In this document: positions 24,901 through 37,400 of the stretch, in pieces
Position numbering within the stretch: the stretch's first letter is position 1
Layout of the letters: every line of letters starts with the position of its first letter
Position numbers and translations under genes: made by a program
The notes under the pieces: model-generated
Told to the model about the DNA's origin: nothing
What the model saw: the letters and a program-made list of their open reading frames with translations, nothing else
Databases searched by the model: none
NCBI RefSeq assembly: GCF_041381155.1
Contig: NC_091137.1
Span: forward strand, 16,053,765-16,117,764
Origin: Argopecten irradians
Taxonomy: Eukaryota > Mollusca > Bivalvia > Pectinida > Pectinidae
Reading direction: 5' to 3'
Length of the DNA: 64,000 nucleotides

Positions 24901-27900
24901 GTATCAGAATAGTAGACAGATGTGATAAGAGTCATTTTGGGGAGAACTGTATTATCAGAATAGTAGACAGATGTGATAAGAGTCATTTTGGGGAGAACAG
25001 TAGTATCAGAATAGTAGACAGATGTGATAAGAGTCATTTTGGGGAGAACTGTATTATTAGAATAGTAGACAGATGTGATAAGAGTAACTTTGGGAATAAC
25101 TGTATCATCAGAATATTAGGCATTTGTGATAAGAAGTACTTTGGGGAGAACAGTGTCATCAAAATTGGTAGGCGGAGGTGATACGGTTACATTCGACAGA
25201 ATAGCAGCATCACAAGAGTTATGTTTTGCAACTTTCAAATTTTAACTACGCATCCAAATGGTTCTTGCCTGGGTTACTACATTATTTCTTTTATTTATAA
25301 TTTTTTTTTTCATAAAATAAGTTTTTCTCAAAATAAATTATATTTATATTATTAAATCATCTATCTATTCTTTTCTTTGCAGATACTGTCACCTGTGGTC
25401 CTAAAAATATCAGTATTGTAACTCATTTGTCATCGCCCAAGTCTGTGTCACTCCATGGTCATCCCAGGTGCCAGTTTACCCGTGTCAATGCCGGGCCAAA
25501 TGTCTACAGGTACGAGCTCACGATTGACAGGATTCCAGCTCCAGGACATCCTTGCGCAGGCGCACTACACACTATGGTTATAGATGTAAGTATATTGAAT
25601 TAAAGATATTTATATACAGGGTAGGAAAGTATTAACACGTATCAATTTCTCTGTCCACGTAGAAAATGCAATATGTTAAACTTGGTTTTGGGTTTCTTTT
25701 TAAGCCGACCACAACAGTGCAGATGTTTCATATGGAAATTCAGACAGGTTACGGATTAGTGGCGCCATTAGATTGGATCACAGAATTTGAGTGCACATAC
25801 AAAAGCAGGTAAGTCCAGTAACGAAGCCACGATGGATAGTGCTGGTACAGGCATGGTTGTGTGAGAATGTGAATTTATGACGATTTGTCAGGATATGTAT
25901 ATATGATTAAGGAGCTCAAGGAGTGAGAATTTAGATTATATGTCAAAATTATTACAACTCATGCGAAAAGAAAGACAGCATGATTACCTCTTCTTGTAAT
26001 TACTTGTCATTTTTCTAGACCAGCACGATGACTTTTTATTCCCAAAGAGTTTCCTCAAAATTAATAACCATAAGGAATTTAAGAAAGATGTCTTGTTTAT
26101 TTAACGAAAATATTAAGACAAACTCAATCTTAAAAGAAGGTACAATGAAGGAAATCAGTTTAGCATCCTTGTTGGACAATATCGGATGCCTCCTAAAGGT
26201 TTCATTATTCAAGATATTATTTTATTATAATAATCACATGTTCATTTCCTATATTTTTTTATATGTCTGAATTCTATCATTTGTGCAACAGTACCATTGG
26301 CGCTACCCGAGAAAAGAAGGACGCGAAGCCATACGAGGTAAAGCTGTTGGACAGTCAGTATGACCACAAGACTAACGGAGAGGTCCCCATGTATCAGGAG
26401 TTCTCCCTCGAATTTACACCGTCTCTAACACTGAGAGGTCAGTTTTATCACCTTTAAATAGCATACCGTCTCCAATATTGAGGGGTTTTTATATCCCTAT
26501 TATCGCATTTAAGTTAATTTTAGACAAACATATCGTATCAATAACTGTGAGGCCAGTTTAGAATCATTGATAACTAAATGGACTCTGAGTATGAACAAAA
26601 TAGGTACTCATTATACTAATATATTAGACTACGCCTTGTATCAATTCAGTTGTACGTATAAAATGAAAAATTATCAAAGCAAGGTCTCATGATAATCATT
26701 TTTGTGATGCATTTTCATTTAGGGCCGGATGCTCACCTTATGGTTTGGGACCTGACAGTGTTTGAAACAAAGACATCACGACGGGTAGCCGAAGTTCTAA
26801 AGGAAGGGTGAGAGAAAAACGCAAATATCCGAAATAATCGAGCTTTATCATGACGCCAATAAGTAAATCAATAATAGTCCTTAGAAACCAATCACTGGGC
26901 TTTTACGTCCTATAAAGCTGAAATTATCTGACAGCCAATGGTTTTTCTGGATCTTTACCATGACAACACCAAATGCTATGTACTTAAGGAGTTGTCTTTG
27001 AAATGTAAATCAGCATAATTGAAATAGGTCTATAAACAGTGATGAAATATCATGCAACGTATCGATGTTGATACTTCACATGAAATAACTCTAGAAAGCT
27101 TAATAATAATATACAGTGTAGCTTGTAACATTATTGAGTAATGGTATATCCGACAGATTTGTAAATCGTAATTTGAATCATTCATGTTTATACATCTTAT
27201 GTATTAAATTTATTATTTTGTATTTCACCAACACTTTTACAACAATTTACATCAGAAATCACAGTACCGGAAATGTTGCTAATACACAAGTGTATGGGCT
27301 TATCATACCAGACAATATCGCTAAGCATGATCGATTACGCTATTACAGGTGTCTCACGATTGCTGGAGAGGAGAGACTGTTGGGACCACCAGCACAATCA
27401 CAAAAAGGCATCGTTCTCACCTTTGCTCCTGTTAATAAAGATACCCTCCTTTTCTATGACTACAAGGTGAAAATCTGTGAGGGACTGTGCCCACGGGTAA
27501 GTATGGAAAGTACAATATTATGTAACAAAACGCTTGATGTACTGCATGATAAAACTGGATATTATACTTTATCTAATTACCACATACATGCATATTTGTA
27601 CCAAAATGAAGTTATATAAGATATTACTAGCGCTAATCAAAATATTTTGTCTATATGGCTGTTAAGTAAAATCAATATGGGTTACCTCCCCTTACAAATA
27701 TTATTAATCCTATTATTTGTTTATAATATGTGTACGATTATATACAATTTTCACAACTATTGGATTTTTTCTTTATACTGACTCTATGTGTTTTGATGGG
27801 CTTTTTTGGTAATAGAAATGTAATCTAAATGTCCTGTCATATTTGTTTTTATGTCCCATGTATTTGTAATTATGTTATATATATTTGTATGTCCCATGTA

Positions 27901-28936
27901 TTTGTAATTATGTTATATATATTTGTATGTCCCATGTATTTGTAATTATGTTATATATATTTGTATGTCCCATGTATTTGTAATTATGTTATATATATTT
28001 GTATGTCCCATGTATTTGTAATTATTATTTGTATGTCCCATGTATTTGTAATTATGTTATATATATTTGTATGTCCCATGTATTTGTAATTATGTTATAT
28101 ATATTTGTATGTCCCATGTATTTGTAATTATCTTATATATATTTGTATGTCCCATGTATTTGTAATTATGTTATATATATTTGTATGTCCCATGTATTTG
28201 TAATTATGTTATATATATTTGTATGTCCCATGTATTTGTAATTATGTTATATATATTTGTATGTCCCATGTATTTGTAATTATGTTATATATATTTGTAT
28301 GTCCCATGTATTTGTAATTATGTTATATATATTTGTATGTCCCATGTATTTGTAATTATCTTATATATATTTGTATGTCCCATGTATTTGTAATTATGTT
28401 ATATATATTTGTATGTCCCATGTATTTGTAATTATCTTATATATATTTGTATGCAAAAAAGATGGCGAAAAAAAAAATTGAGGGAAGGCAAATGGGTATT
28501 CTTAGCCTCTGCAAAAACAAATTCATTCATTACCTTTTTATTTTTTTTTTCTGAAGGGATTTACTGTTATTTCTCGTGATATTCTCTACAATAACACGAT
28601 GCTTGTGTTAGTAGATTAACATATGGAACGCGATAATATCAACAATATCTAAGGCATCATGCAGTGATAAAAAGGTGATTTAAACGGGTTTTTTTTTTTA
28701 AAAAACTATCTGTTTCCTACGCAATTATAATTATGCTGCATCTCATCAATAATTAACATATGTACTGATACATACTGTTCAGTGTAATTCTTTAGGTACG
28801 GCATGTTCGACCTAAGTACTCGCTTTAATGGAGTCTAAATGTGGTTTTGTTAAGTTTTATCTTCTTTCCACAGCCTACCTGTACAGGTAATCCGATTCCC
28901 CGTGACTGGATGGGCTTCAATGTTCATGTCGTTTGA
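21910..28936 (+). CDS. Gene 2: secreted protein with two EGF-like domains and a ZP domain (paralog of gene 1)
   Basis: Coding exons: 21910-21967, 22220-22336, 23952-24068, 25383-25585, 25705-25808, 26292-26437, 26723-26807, 27349-27496 and 28874-28936; 1041 nt, 346 aa, all joins in frame. The ATG is the first codon after a splice acceptor, so a 5' UTR exon lies upstream but is not located. Residues 1-22 are a signal peptide. EGF-like domains span C24-C54 and C63-C93. The ZP domain runs from C102 (VTC) to C329; TEFECTY matches TEFTCTY of gene 1, and ZP-C begins EGC (C278) and ends with KICEGLC and PTC. Several N-X-S/T sequons occur, including NCS, NDT and NIS. Like gene 1 it ends 20 residues into the last exon with no membrane anchor. 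Exon sizes 117, 104 and 63 are identical in both genes, showing a recent common origin. Introns carry two minisatellites. An extracellular-matrix role is inferred from the family. Confidence 0.83.
24030..25190 (+). repeat. 51-52 bp minisatellite derived from the end of an EGF exon
   Basis: About 22 tandem units start with the 3' end of the gene 2 exon 23952-24068 itself. The unit equals the exon end coding YFGENCSIKN, its GTAGGC splice donor and about 20 bases of intron. The second unit still encodes YFGEN followed by CIIKN and keeps a GTAGGC donor. Inner units changed to a TAGTAGACATATGTGATAAG form. Three subtypes form blocks: GGAGATTAAAAG (52 bp, mostly left), GGAGATAAAAG (51 bp, middle) and GGGGAGAACAG (51 bp, right). 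Units of 51 bp keep one frame open, giving repeated 17-residue open stretches, but a stop (TAG at about 24084) follows the first donor, so the array is most likely intronic only. Confidence 0.85.
27840..28453 (+). repeat. 38-bp AT-rich minisatellite
   Basis: About 16 nearly identical tandem copies of a 38-base unit containing GTATGTCCCATGTATTTG and TAATTATGTTATATATAT lie in the last intron of gene 2. One copy (near 28020) is shortened, and a G-to-C variant (TTATCTTA) recurs in several copies. The high identity indicates recent expansion. There is no coding capacity. Confidence 0.9.
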
Positions 28937-30720
28937 GAAGTATCATCTCAATGAAATCAGATCTGGTCCATCGTCAACTGTGTCCGCAAAAACCAATTCA
29001 GAACATGTCAACAACGTCTTTATGGATTGTGTTTTTATCATCAAACACGAAGATGGATCATATAGTTAAGATTATCGACAAACTTGAAAACAGAGAACAT
29101 ACCATAATATATTGATTTCTAGCTATCTATCCATTGATTTTGCACATTGTCTTCGGTTAGTATAACTAAACTATTTTTTGAAAAAAAATGATTGGACTAA
29201 TGCACACCATTTAGCATTGTTAAATACTTTTTTTGTTATCATTGGCATATACGTAAAATGTTAAATGGCATGCGCTTTTGTTATACTATGTTCTGTTTAT
29301 AAAAAGATTTGATGTAGGTGTAGATACATTATTTTGTTAAATCTATCTGAAATAGCAGTAGATATTTCCAATGATTTAAGGATTGTCTCCCCTTCATGCG
29401 TATATTGTCTGTCGGCGACAGTGTTTTGGAAACTGTAACAATATGTAGAAAATGTATTTACGCTGGATGTTGGCAGTGTTTCAAGAGACAATGCTTTCCA
29501 TGCCAGTGTTGCCTCTTCTGTTCTATGTAAATTACCACTTAATATCAATGAAGGTTTTGATATGGTCATGGATTCTGTAGGCTCGATTGATTAACGTTAA
29601 TGCATCATGAAAATCAAATTGAATAGAAAATATTTATTTCAATTTTGTCGTTCAGAAAACCCATTTCGGATCAACTTACGCCTGCATAATTCCTTAAAAA
29701 TAACTGCTCTATTGTAAGGCTCGAATATAGTTCTTATAAAGTATTACCTGTATAAATACAGATTTGATCAAGACGTTTTTACCAAATAATGCAATACTGC
29801 ACATTTTCGTCCTTTTCAAATGTTGAGTTATCTTCTCCTGTGCCCAAGCAAGTGGTAAAATACCCTTCTGGCATAACAATATTACAACTAGTTCACAAAT
29901 GTAGAAAACTCTGGTTTACAGAGAAAGACAATAATTGGCATTTAGCTTTAGATTAGTAAATTATATACTATCAAGAATTGAACTTGGACATTTGTCTTTG
30001 TCCAAATTATGTTCCGGTGAGTTGTTGACTATGTATGAATATCAAGTGGATGTAATATACTGTTTACCCGTTTTATGTTTATACACAACTACAATATGTG
30101 AGATGTGTATAGTGTAAAGTGACGGCTACGACAAAATTATGAAATGAAACAGATAGACATTAAATTTGAATCCTGACTACGTGATACCTCTTTTTTCGTC
30201 AGTTTTATGAATAATTTATTATGTACACTTGTTTCTCCAATTTTCCATTTGGGGTTTTTAATTTAAAAAAGGGCCTTTGATTGATCGTTCAGAGTTTTGC
30301 TTTTATTTTATTTCTCTAAAACATAATTAACCTTTCGGATTGATGAATTCATCCTTTGACAATATCCTGATTCTTTATATTTCCTATTTTTAAAAGTCAT
30401 TTAGATTACTTTTGTTTACAACAATTATAGCAATTAGGTAGTTTTAGTAACTAACAACTTTAGGATACAATGCATTTGTAGTCCGAACGTTTAATATTAG
30501 GGCGGTACTTTGTAGTATACCTGCTGTTATTAATAAAACAATGTTTCAAAAAGAAGACATTAACTTCTGTTTTATTTTACACACAAAAAAAACGAATAAA
30601 AAAGAAAAAAAAGGAATAAAAAAGAAACGAAAATCAAATATCCACGTGGAAACCTATATAACAAAAATCAACCAATAGTCCTTGACTCTTGCCAATTTGA
30701 ATTTTATTCATGAAATTAGT
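28937..30720. other. gene 2 downstream region, probable 3' UTR then intergenic
   Basis: Sequence just after the stop of gene 2 has no further EGF, ZP or membrane-spanning exon that I can see. An AATAAA at about 30532 could be a distant poly(A) site; no closer good hexamer was noticed. The rest is AT-rich and featureless. Confidence 0.4.
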
Positions 30721-30880
30721 TAAGGAATATATTTTTATTTTGTTGATATTATGAGAGTTTAATGACAATTGAGCATGTGTAAATTATATAACCCCGACGA
30801 AGCCGGGTTACATAAAATTTACACGGGCTCCATTATCATTATACCCTCATAAACTCAACAAAATAAAAAGTTATTCCTTA
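30721..30880. mobile_element. 160-bp foldback element
   Basis: The two halves are reverse complements over almost their full length, with a centre of only a few bases (ACGA near 30797). Matching blocks include TAAGGAATA with TATTCCTTA analogues at the ends, TTTTTATTTTGTTGA with TCAACAAAATAAAAAG, and GTGTAAATT with AATTTACAC. The inner arms are CCCCG and CGGG. This is a nearly perfect long hairpin, most simply a foldback MITE; a hairpin RNA cannot be excluded from sequence alone. Confidence 0.7.
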
Positions 30881-33800
30881 CATTTACGCAAAGGCATATT
30901 GTTTATTCTCGCGACAGTTGCAAATTTTTTTAAATACCCATATTTTTCTTTCCCGTTATAGTTAACAAATTTGATTGAACAGCTGATTGTAATCGAGTCA
31001 TTTCCATCATAAGTTTCCCGCCTGCGGTATTGACAACAAAAGAAAATTGTTCCCTGTTTCTTACAATTTTTAAAGGTCATCATGTCAGAAAACATTAGCC
31101 TAAATTTAAAAATATCAGTTAAATGTTTTAACAATGCTTTAATGTCTGTAGCATCATTTCTTTGTTTCGCGAACTGATTTCCGAATTTTGTATATCGAGT
31201 TACCTCCCCTTGATAGATTGTCTTTACAACATAATTGCCGCACGTGTTCTTCTATATTGATATATATTCCCCTAACCTGCAGCTTTCCGTGTTATGATAA
31301 TATTTTAACACATACATACTCATTCAAAATGAAATTATATTACATATACATACACTACTAACGTCGATCACTTTAAAGAATACAAGTCTTTTTGGAATAA
31401 AGTTGGTGTTAAGAACAAATAAACCAGTCTGTTCATATCCTGGTAGAAAATATAAATGTAGTATTCATTTGTCTACGTTCTGCTTCTTCAATGTATTTTT
31501 TTTCGGATTGAAAACTTCCAAAATACAGCCATTCCAGTGATCTAGTTGACCAATCGTAATATCGTGTGTATAGCCTGTACTTGGTACTATACATATGATA
31601 AGCACAAACAAGAATTTCTACGTCTTCGTTTTTCCAGCCTAGGCGTTAAACCTAGGATAATTGTTGTTGGTTTGAGCAAGTGATTTTATACGATATAAAG
31701 GATGCAGGTACATTATATATATTAAAAGACACAGATACTTACCTATAACGGTTTTATCGTATATGTGTTTGAATAGGTTTCAAATGATTGGAAATAAACT
31801 TATTTAATCAATATTGTTAACCTTTGGCAACAAGAATGGAATTCCGGCAGTAATGGATCCCTATCCTTTAGACATATACTGAAAGACGTTTATACGCAAA
31901 CAATAGCATCATTGTCTGTACCATCTGAACAAAAAAAAAGTTTTTCAAAATTCTGCTCGGTAGATAGATACCCATGATCTGTAAATCGATACCAAATTAT
32001 CAGCCATTCGCATTGCTTTCAGTTCAGTTATGTACGTCTGCAAAATATTGAGGGTAAAACTGGTTCAAGTCTGTAAAGCTGACGATAACTTGAAAATATG
32101 CTTTTTAGACTCTTAAAGACTCTTTTAAGATTGTCAACGTGTATTTGAGACAAAGGCAATAACGGGCCGAACATGGCTTATATGTCAGTATCCATTGAAG
32201 ATTTAATTATTCGCTTTACTTATCTACGATATATTTCTTTTCATATAATACAATTAATTGATAAACGATTGCGAGGATTTGTGGATTGAAGGGTTACTTA
32301 AGTCAGAAATGATTTGCATATTATTTTCTAATAACACACTTCTTTACAACTAAAATAATCAATATTACATTGCGAATAAAGTTCACATAGTTTACAAAAG
32401 TTACAAGGGTGGAATTATACGCTAGTTATTGTGGTAGGAGATAACCATTCCTAACAGGGCAGGGGAGACAACCCGTATTCCTCATTAAACGAGGCAGCGG
32501 CATAGCGTTACAAGGATCCACTTCATTATTATCTTCCATGTATATATATATTTTGTGAATTTGTGTAATTTTTGTAAATTAGAAATATAAGAGGACAGTA
32601 CATGAACCAAATGAACATGACCTTTTATTTGCGGTGAAATGTTACATGAAATATGACAGAATGTATATAATTCAATCAGTTATCTATACTGCTATTAAAA
32701 TTATTTATGTGTCACTTTATTCGCATTTGATTTACATAATACATAATCCCTTTAGGCAGCTACTCTTAACATGATCCTAAAGGCGACTAAATCTGGGGCT
32801 TGTCCTTTCATTAATTACTAAATGACTTTTCCCCTTAACGGACCATTGACAACACCTCACGTTTGGCCATCAATTGAGCGCTCGTCCCTATGAAGAAGGC
32901 TCTAGTTTTCCTGGCGGAGGCATATTGTAGCTCATAAAAGTGGTTGTTTTTGCTGCTGAGTTACCCGCAGTCAATATAACGTGACCGGTATGGATGTACT
33001 GTGTGTCTGACGGTATGACATTATAAGATATTAATTCATATTAACATACCAATAGTTTCACATCCTACAAGATGGTGTAATCATGTTATTGGCTATAACC
33101 TATTACCAGATTTAATATATAAAATGATAAAAGACAAGCGCAATGTGAAATTATCGAATTAATACGTCTCTTATGATCAAGTTCCCACGCGATGTTAGAA
33201 TGACTTTATCTTATCAACTTGCATTTAGCTAAATTAATCAAATTAGAAAAAGATTATTATTATTTTAAACCCATGAAATGTTATTATAAATTTTACATTT
33301 TTGGTAGGTTGCACAAAGTTATAACATTGCAATAAATTTCGTACGTCATCAGATGATGTGAGGTTTCACTTCTATTGTACACATGTATGAGCCAAATGTG
33401 ATATTGCAGTAACGCTATTTCAATCAGGAGTTAAAAGGCGTTATATTTCGTTTTTTGTATTACCACTGATTTACATTTGTCTTATTTTATAATTCGTGTG
33501 ATTATCTTCAACATTAAAACAATTTATAAATCTATAAACAGTGTTAATCCTGCCACCGTATCACATTGCTGTACGTAATCGTGTGGGTTTATCGTCAATG
33601 TATCTTAGCATTAGTGTTCCCTGTTAACTAATCCTCTGTTACTATGACGGACGTGATCAGATTATAATTCAATAACATGATATTAACTAGGAAGTTTCTA
33701 GTAGTACATGTTGTCATCCCAACCATAGCAGACATTATTACCTAGATGGGATATGCCAAATGAAACCATATCCGAAAATAATAGAGATTGTTTTTACATT

Positions 33801-34469
33801 GGAGTTATTGCCCTTGTTTAATATGTCCCCATAGTGTACCACACAAAAACAAAATATTTTTATCAATGAAATCATTCGTTATACAGAATCACACGTATTT
33901 ACATATGAACACTTATTTATATATACTTTATACATTTCTGGGCTAATTGTTCGTCACTCTTCTTGTGATGTTAATTTCATCCTTTTAATATAGAAAGAAA
34001 GTCTATCGATCAATAGCTAACTTCCGCCTTCTTCTTGGACGACTTGTTCGAGTCCGATTCCTTCATATTGCATCATCAGTATACTATAAAAGCATAAAAC
34101 TTGATTATTTTCGTAGTTGACGATGTGTTTGTTTCGTACAAACCATTTTGATTGTCTCAACTCAATTTTCCGTCCGCATTTTTCTGTTATAGGACTTCCA
34201 TATGAGTGATACTTATAAAGGGAAACGTGTTTCACGATATGGATATTGAATAATTCAAAACTTATTGTACTTTACCATTTCTTATTTTATTGTGCTTAGA
34301 TTTAAAATCCAAATTCATTCCATTATCTCTTATATGTAGTTTAGTTATAGTTAATTCCAACGTGTTATATGTTTTCCTCGAAGAGATTTTTCACCGCTGG
34401 TGTATTCCATCATCCAAAGTCGTTTACTTTATGGAACGCATATGCTTCAGCTCATTTGGAAAAATATTT
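30881..34469. other. intergenic DNA, no gene seen
   Basis: No exon could be supported. A copy of the AAGGCGACTAAATCTGG dispersed repeat lies near 32780. Sequence becomes the 52-bp array at about 34470 without a sharp border motif. Confidence 0.45.
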
Positions 34470-37400
34470 GATAGAGCTTTATAGTCCCTCTACATATGGT
34501 ATCCGCAGTGGGTGGACCCATGATAGAGCTTTATAGGCCCACTACATATGGTATCCTCAGTGAGTGGACCCATGATAGAGCTTTATAGGCCCACTACATA
34601 TGGTATCCGCAGTGAGTGGACCCATGATAGAGCTTTATAGGCCCACTACATATGGTATCCGCAGTGAGTGGACCCATGATAGAGCTTTATAGGCCCACTA
34701 CATATGGTATCCGCAGTGAGTGGACCCATGATAGAGCTTTATAGGCCCACTACATATGGTATCCGCAGTGAGTGGACCCATGATAGAGCTTTATAGGCCA
34801 ACTACATATGGTATCCGCAGTGAGTGGACCCATGATAGAGCTTTATAGGCCTTCTACACATGGTATCCGCAGTGAGTGGACCCATGATAGAGCTTTATAG
34901 GCCCACTACATATGGTATTCGTAGTGAGTGGACCCATGATAGAGCTTTATAGGCCCACTACATATGGTATCCGCAGTGAGTGGACCCATGATAGAGCTTT
35001 ATAGGCCCACTACATATGGTATCCGCAGTGATTGGACCCATGATAGAGCTTTATAGGCCCACTACATATGGTATCCGCAGTGAGTGGACCCATGATAGAG
35101 CTTTATAGGCCCACTACATATGGTATCCGCAGTGATTGGACCCATGATAGAGCTTTATAGGCCCACTACATATGGTATCCGCAGTGAGTGGACCTTTGAT
35201 AGAGCTTTATAGGCCCAATACTTATGGTATCCGCAGTGAGTGGACCCATGATAGAGCTTTATAGGCCCATTACATATTGTATCTGCAGTGAGAGGACTCA
35301 TGATAGAGCTTTATAGGCCCACTTCATATGATATCCGCAGTAAGTGGACCCATGATAGAGCTTTATAGGCCAATTACATAATTATTGCATCCGCAGTGAG
35401 TAGACCCATGATAGAGCTTTATAGGCCCACTACATATTGTATCCGTAGTGAGTGAACCCATGATAGAGCTTTTTGGGCCCACTACATATGGTATCCGCAG
35501 TGAGTGGACCCTTGATAGAGCTTTATAGGCCCACTACATATGGTATCCGCAGTGAGTGGACCCATGATAGAGTTTATAGGCCTCCACTGGACCATATGGT
35601 ATAGCCCACTACATGTATCCGCAGTGAGTGGACCCATGATAGAGCTTTATAGGCCCACTACATATGGTATCCGCAGTGAGTGGACCCATGATAGAGCTTT
35701 ATAGGCCCACTACATATGGTATATCCGCAGTGAGTGGACCCATGATAGAGCTTTATAGGCCCACTACATATGGTATCCGCAGTGAGTGGACCCATGATAG
35801 AGCTTTATAGGCCCACTACATATGGTATTCGCAGTGAGTGGACCCATGATAGAGCTTTATAGGCCCACTACATATGGTATCCAGTGAGTGGACCATGATA
35901 GAGCTTTATAGGCCCACTACATATGGATCCGCAGTGAGTGGACCCATGATAGAGCTTTATAGGCCCACTACATATGGTATCCGCAGTGAGTGGACCCATG
36001 ATAGAGCTTTATAGCCCACTACATATGTATCCGCAGTGAGTGGACCCATGATAGAGCTTTTATAGGCCCTACTACATATGGTATCCGCAGTGAGTGGACC
36101 CATGATAGAGCTTTATAGGCCCACTACATATGGTATCCGCAGTGAGTGGACCCATGATAGAGCTTTATAGGCCCACTACATATGGTATCCGCAGTGAGTG
36201 GACCCATGATAGAGCTTTATAGGCCCACTACATATGGTATCCGCAGTGAGTGGACCCATGATAGAGCTTTATAGGCCCACTACATATGGTATCCGCAGTG
36301 AGTGGACCCATGATAGAGCTTTATAGGCCCACTACATATGGTATCCGCAGTGAGTGGACCCATGATAGAGCTTTATAGGCCCACTACATATGGTATCCGC
36401 AGTGAGTGGACCCATGATAGAGCTTTATAGGCCCACTACATATGGTATCCGCAGTGAGTGGACCCATGATAGAGCTTTATAGGCCCACTACATATGGTAT
36501 CCGCAGTGAGTGGACCCATGATAGAGCTTTATAGGCCCACTACATATGGTATCCGCAGTGAGTGGACCCTTGATAGAGCTTTATAGGCCCACTACATATT
36601 GTATCCGCAGTGAGTGGACCCATGATAGAGCTTTATAGGCCCACTACATATGGTATCCGCAGTGAGTGGACCCATGATAGAGCTTTATAGGCCCACTACA
36701 TATTGTATCCGCAGTGAGTGGACCCATGATAGAGCTTTATAGGCCCAATACATATGGTGATCATACGTTCCGCAGTGAGTGGACCCATGATAGAGCTTTA
36801 TAGGCCCACTACATATGGTATCCGCAGTGAGTGGACCCATGATAGAGCTTTATAGGCCCACTACATATTGTATCCGCAGTGAGTGGACCCATGATAGAGC
36901 TTTATAGCCCATACATATGGTATCCGCAGTGAGTGGACCATGATAGAGCTTTATAGGCCCCATATATACATATGTCCTGAGTGGACCCATGATAGAGCTT
37001 TATAGCCCACTACATATGGTATCCGCAGTGAGTGGAGCTTTATAGCCATCATAGAGTGATGGACCATAGAGCTTTATAGGCCCACTACATATGGTATCCG
37101 CAGTGAGTGGACCCATGATAGAGCTTTATAGGCCCACTACATATGGTATCCGCAGTGAGTGGACCCATGATAGAGCTTTATAGGCCCACTACATATGGTA
37201 TCCGCAGTGAGTGGACCCATGATAGAGCTTTATAGGCCCACTACATATGGTATCCGCAGTGAGTGGACCCATGATAGAGCTTTATAGGCCCACTACATAT
37301 GGTATCCGCAGTGAGTGGACCCATGATAGAGCTTTATAGGCCACTACATATGGTACTATGGTATATCCGCAGTGAGTGGACCCATGATAGAGCTTTATAG

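Noticed and set aside
24526-25037. Open frames on both strands in the gene 2 minisatellite
   Set aside because: They follow from a 51-bp unit being a multiple of three. The frame is closed by a stop after the true exon donor.
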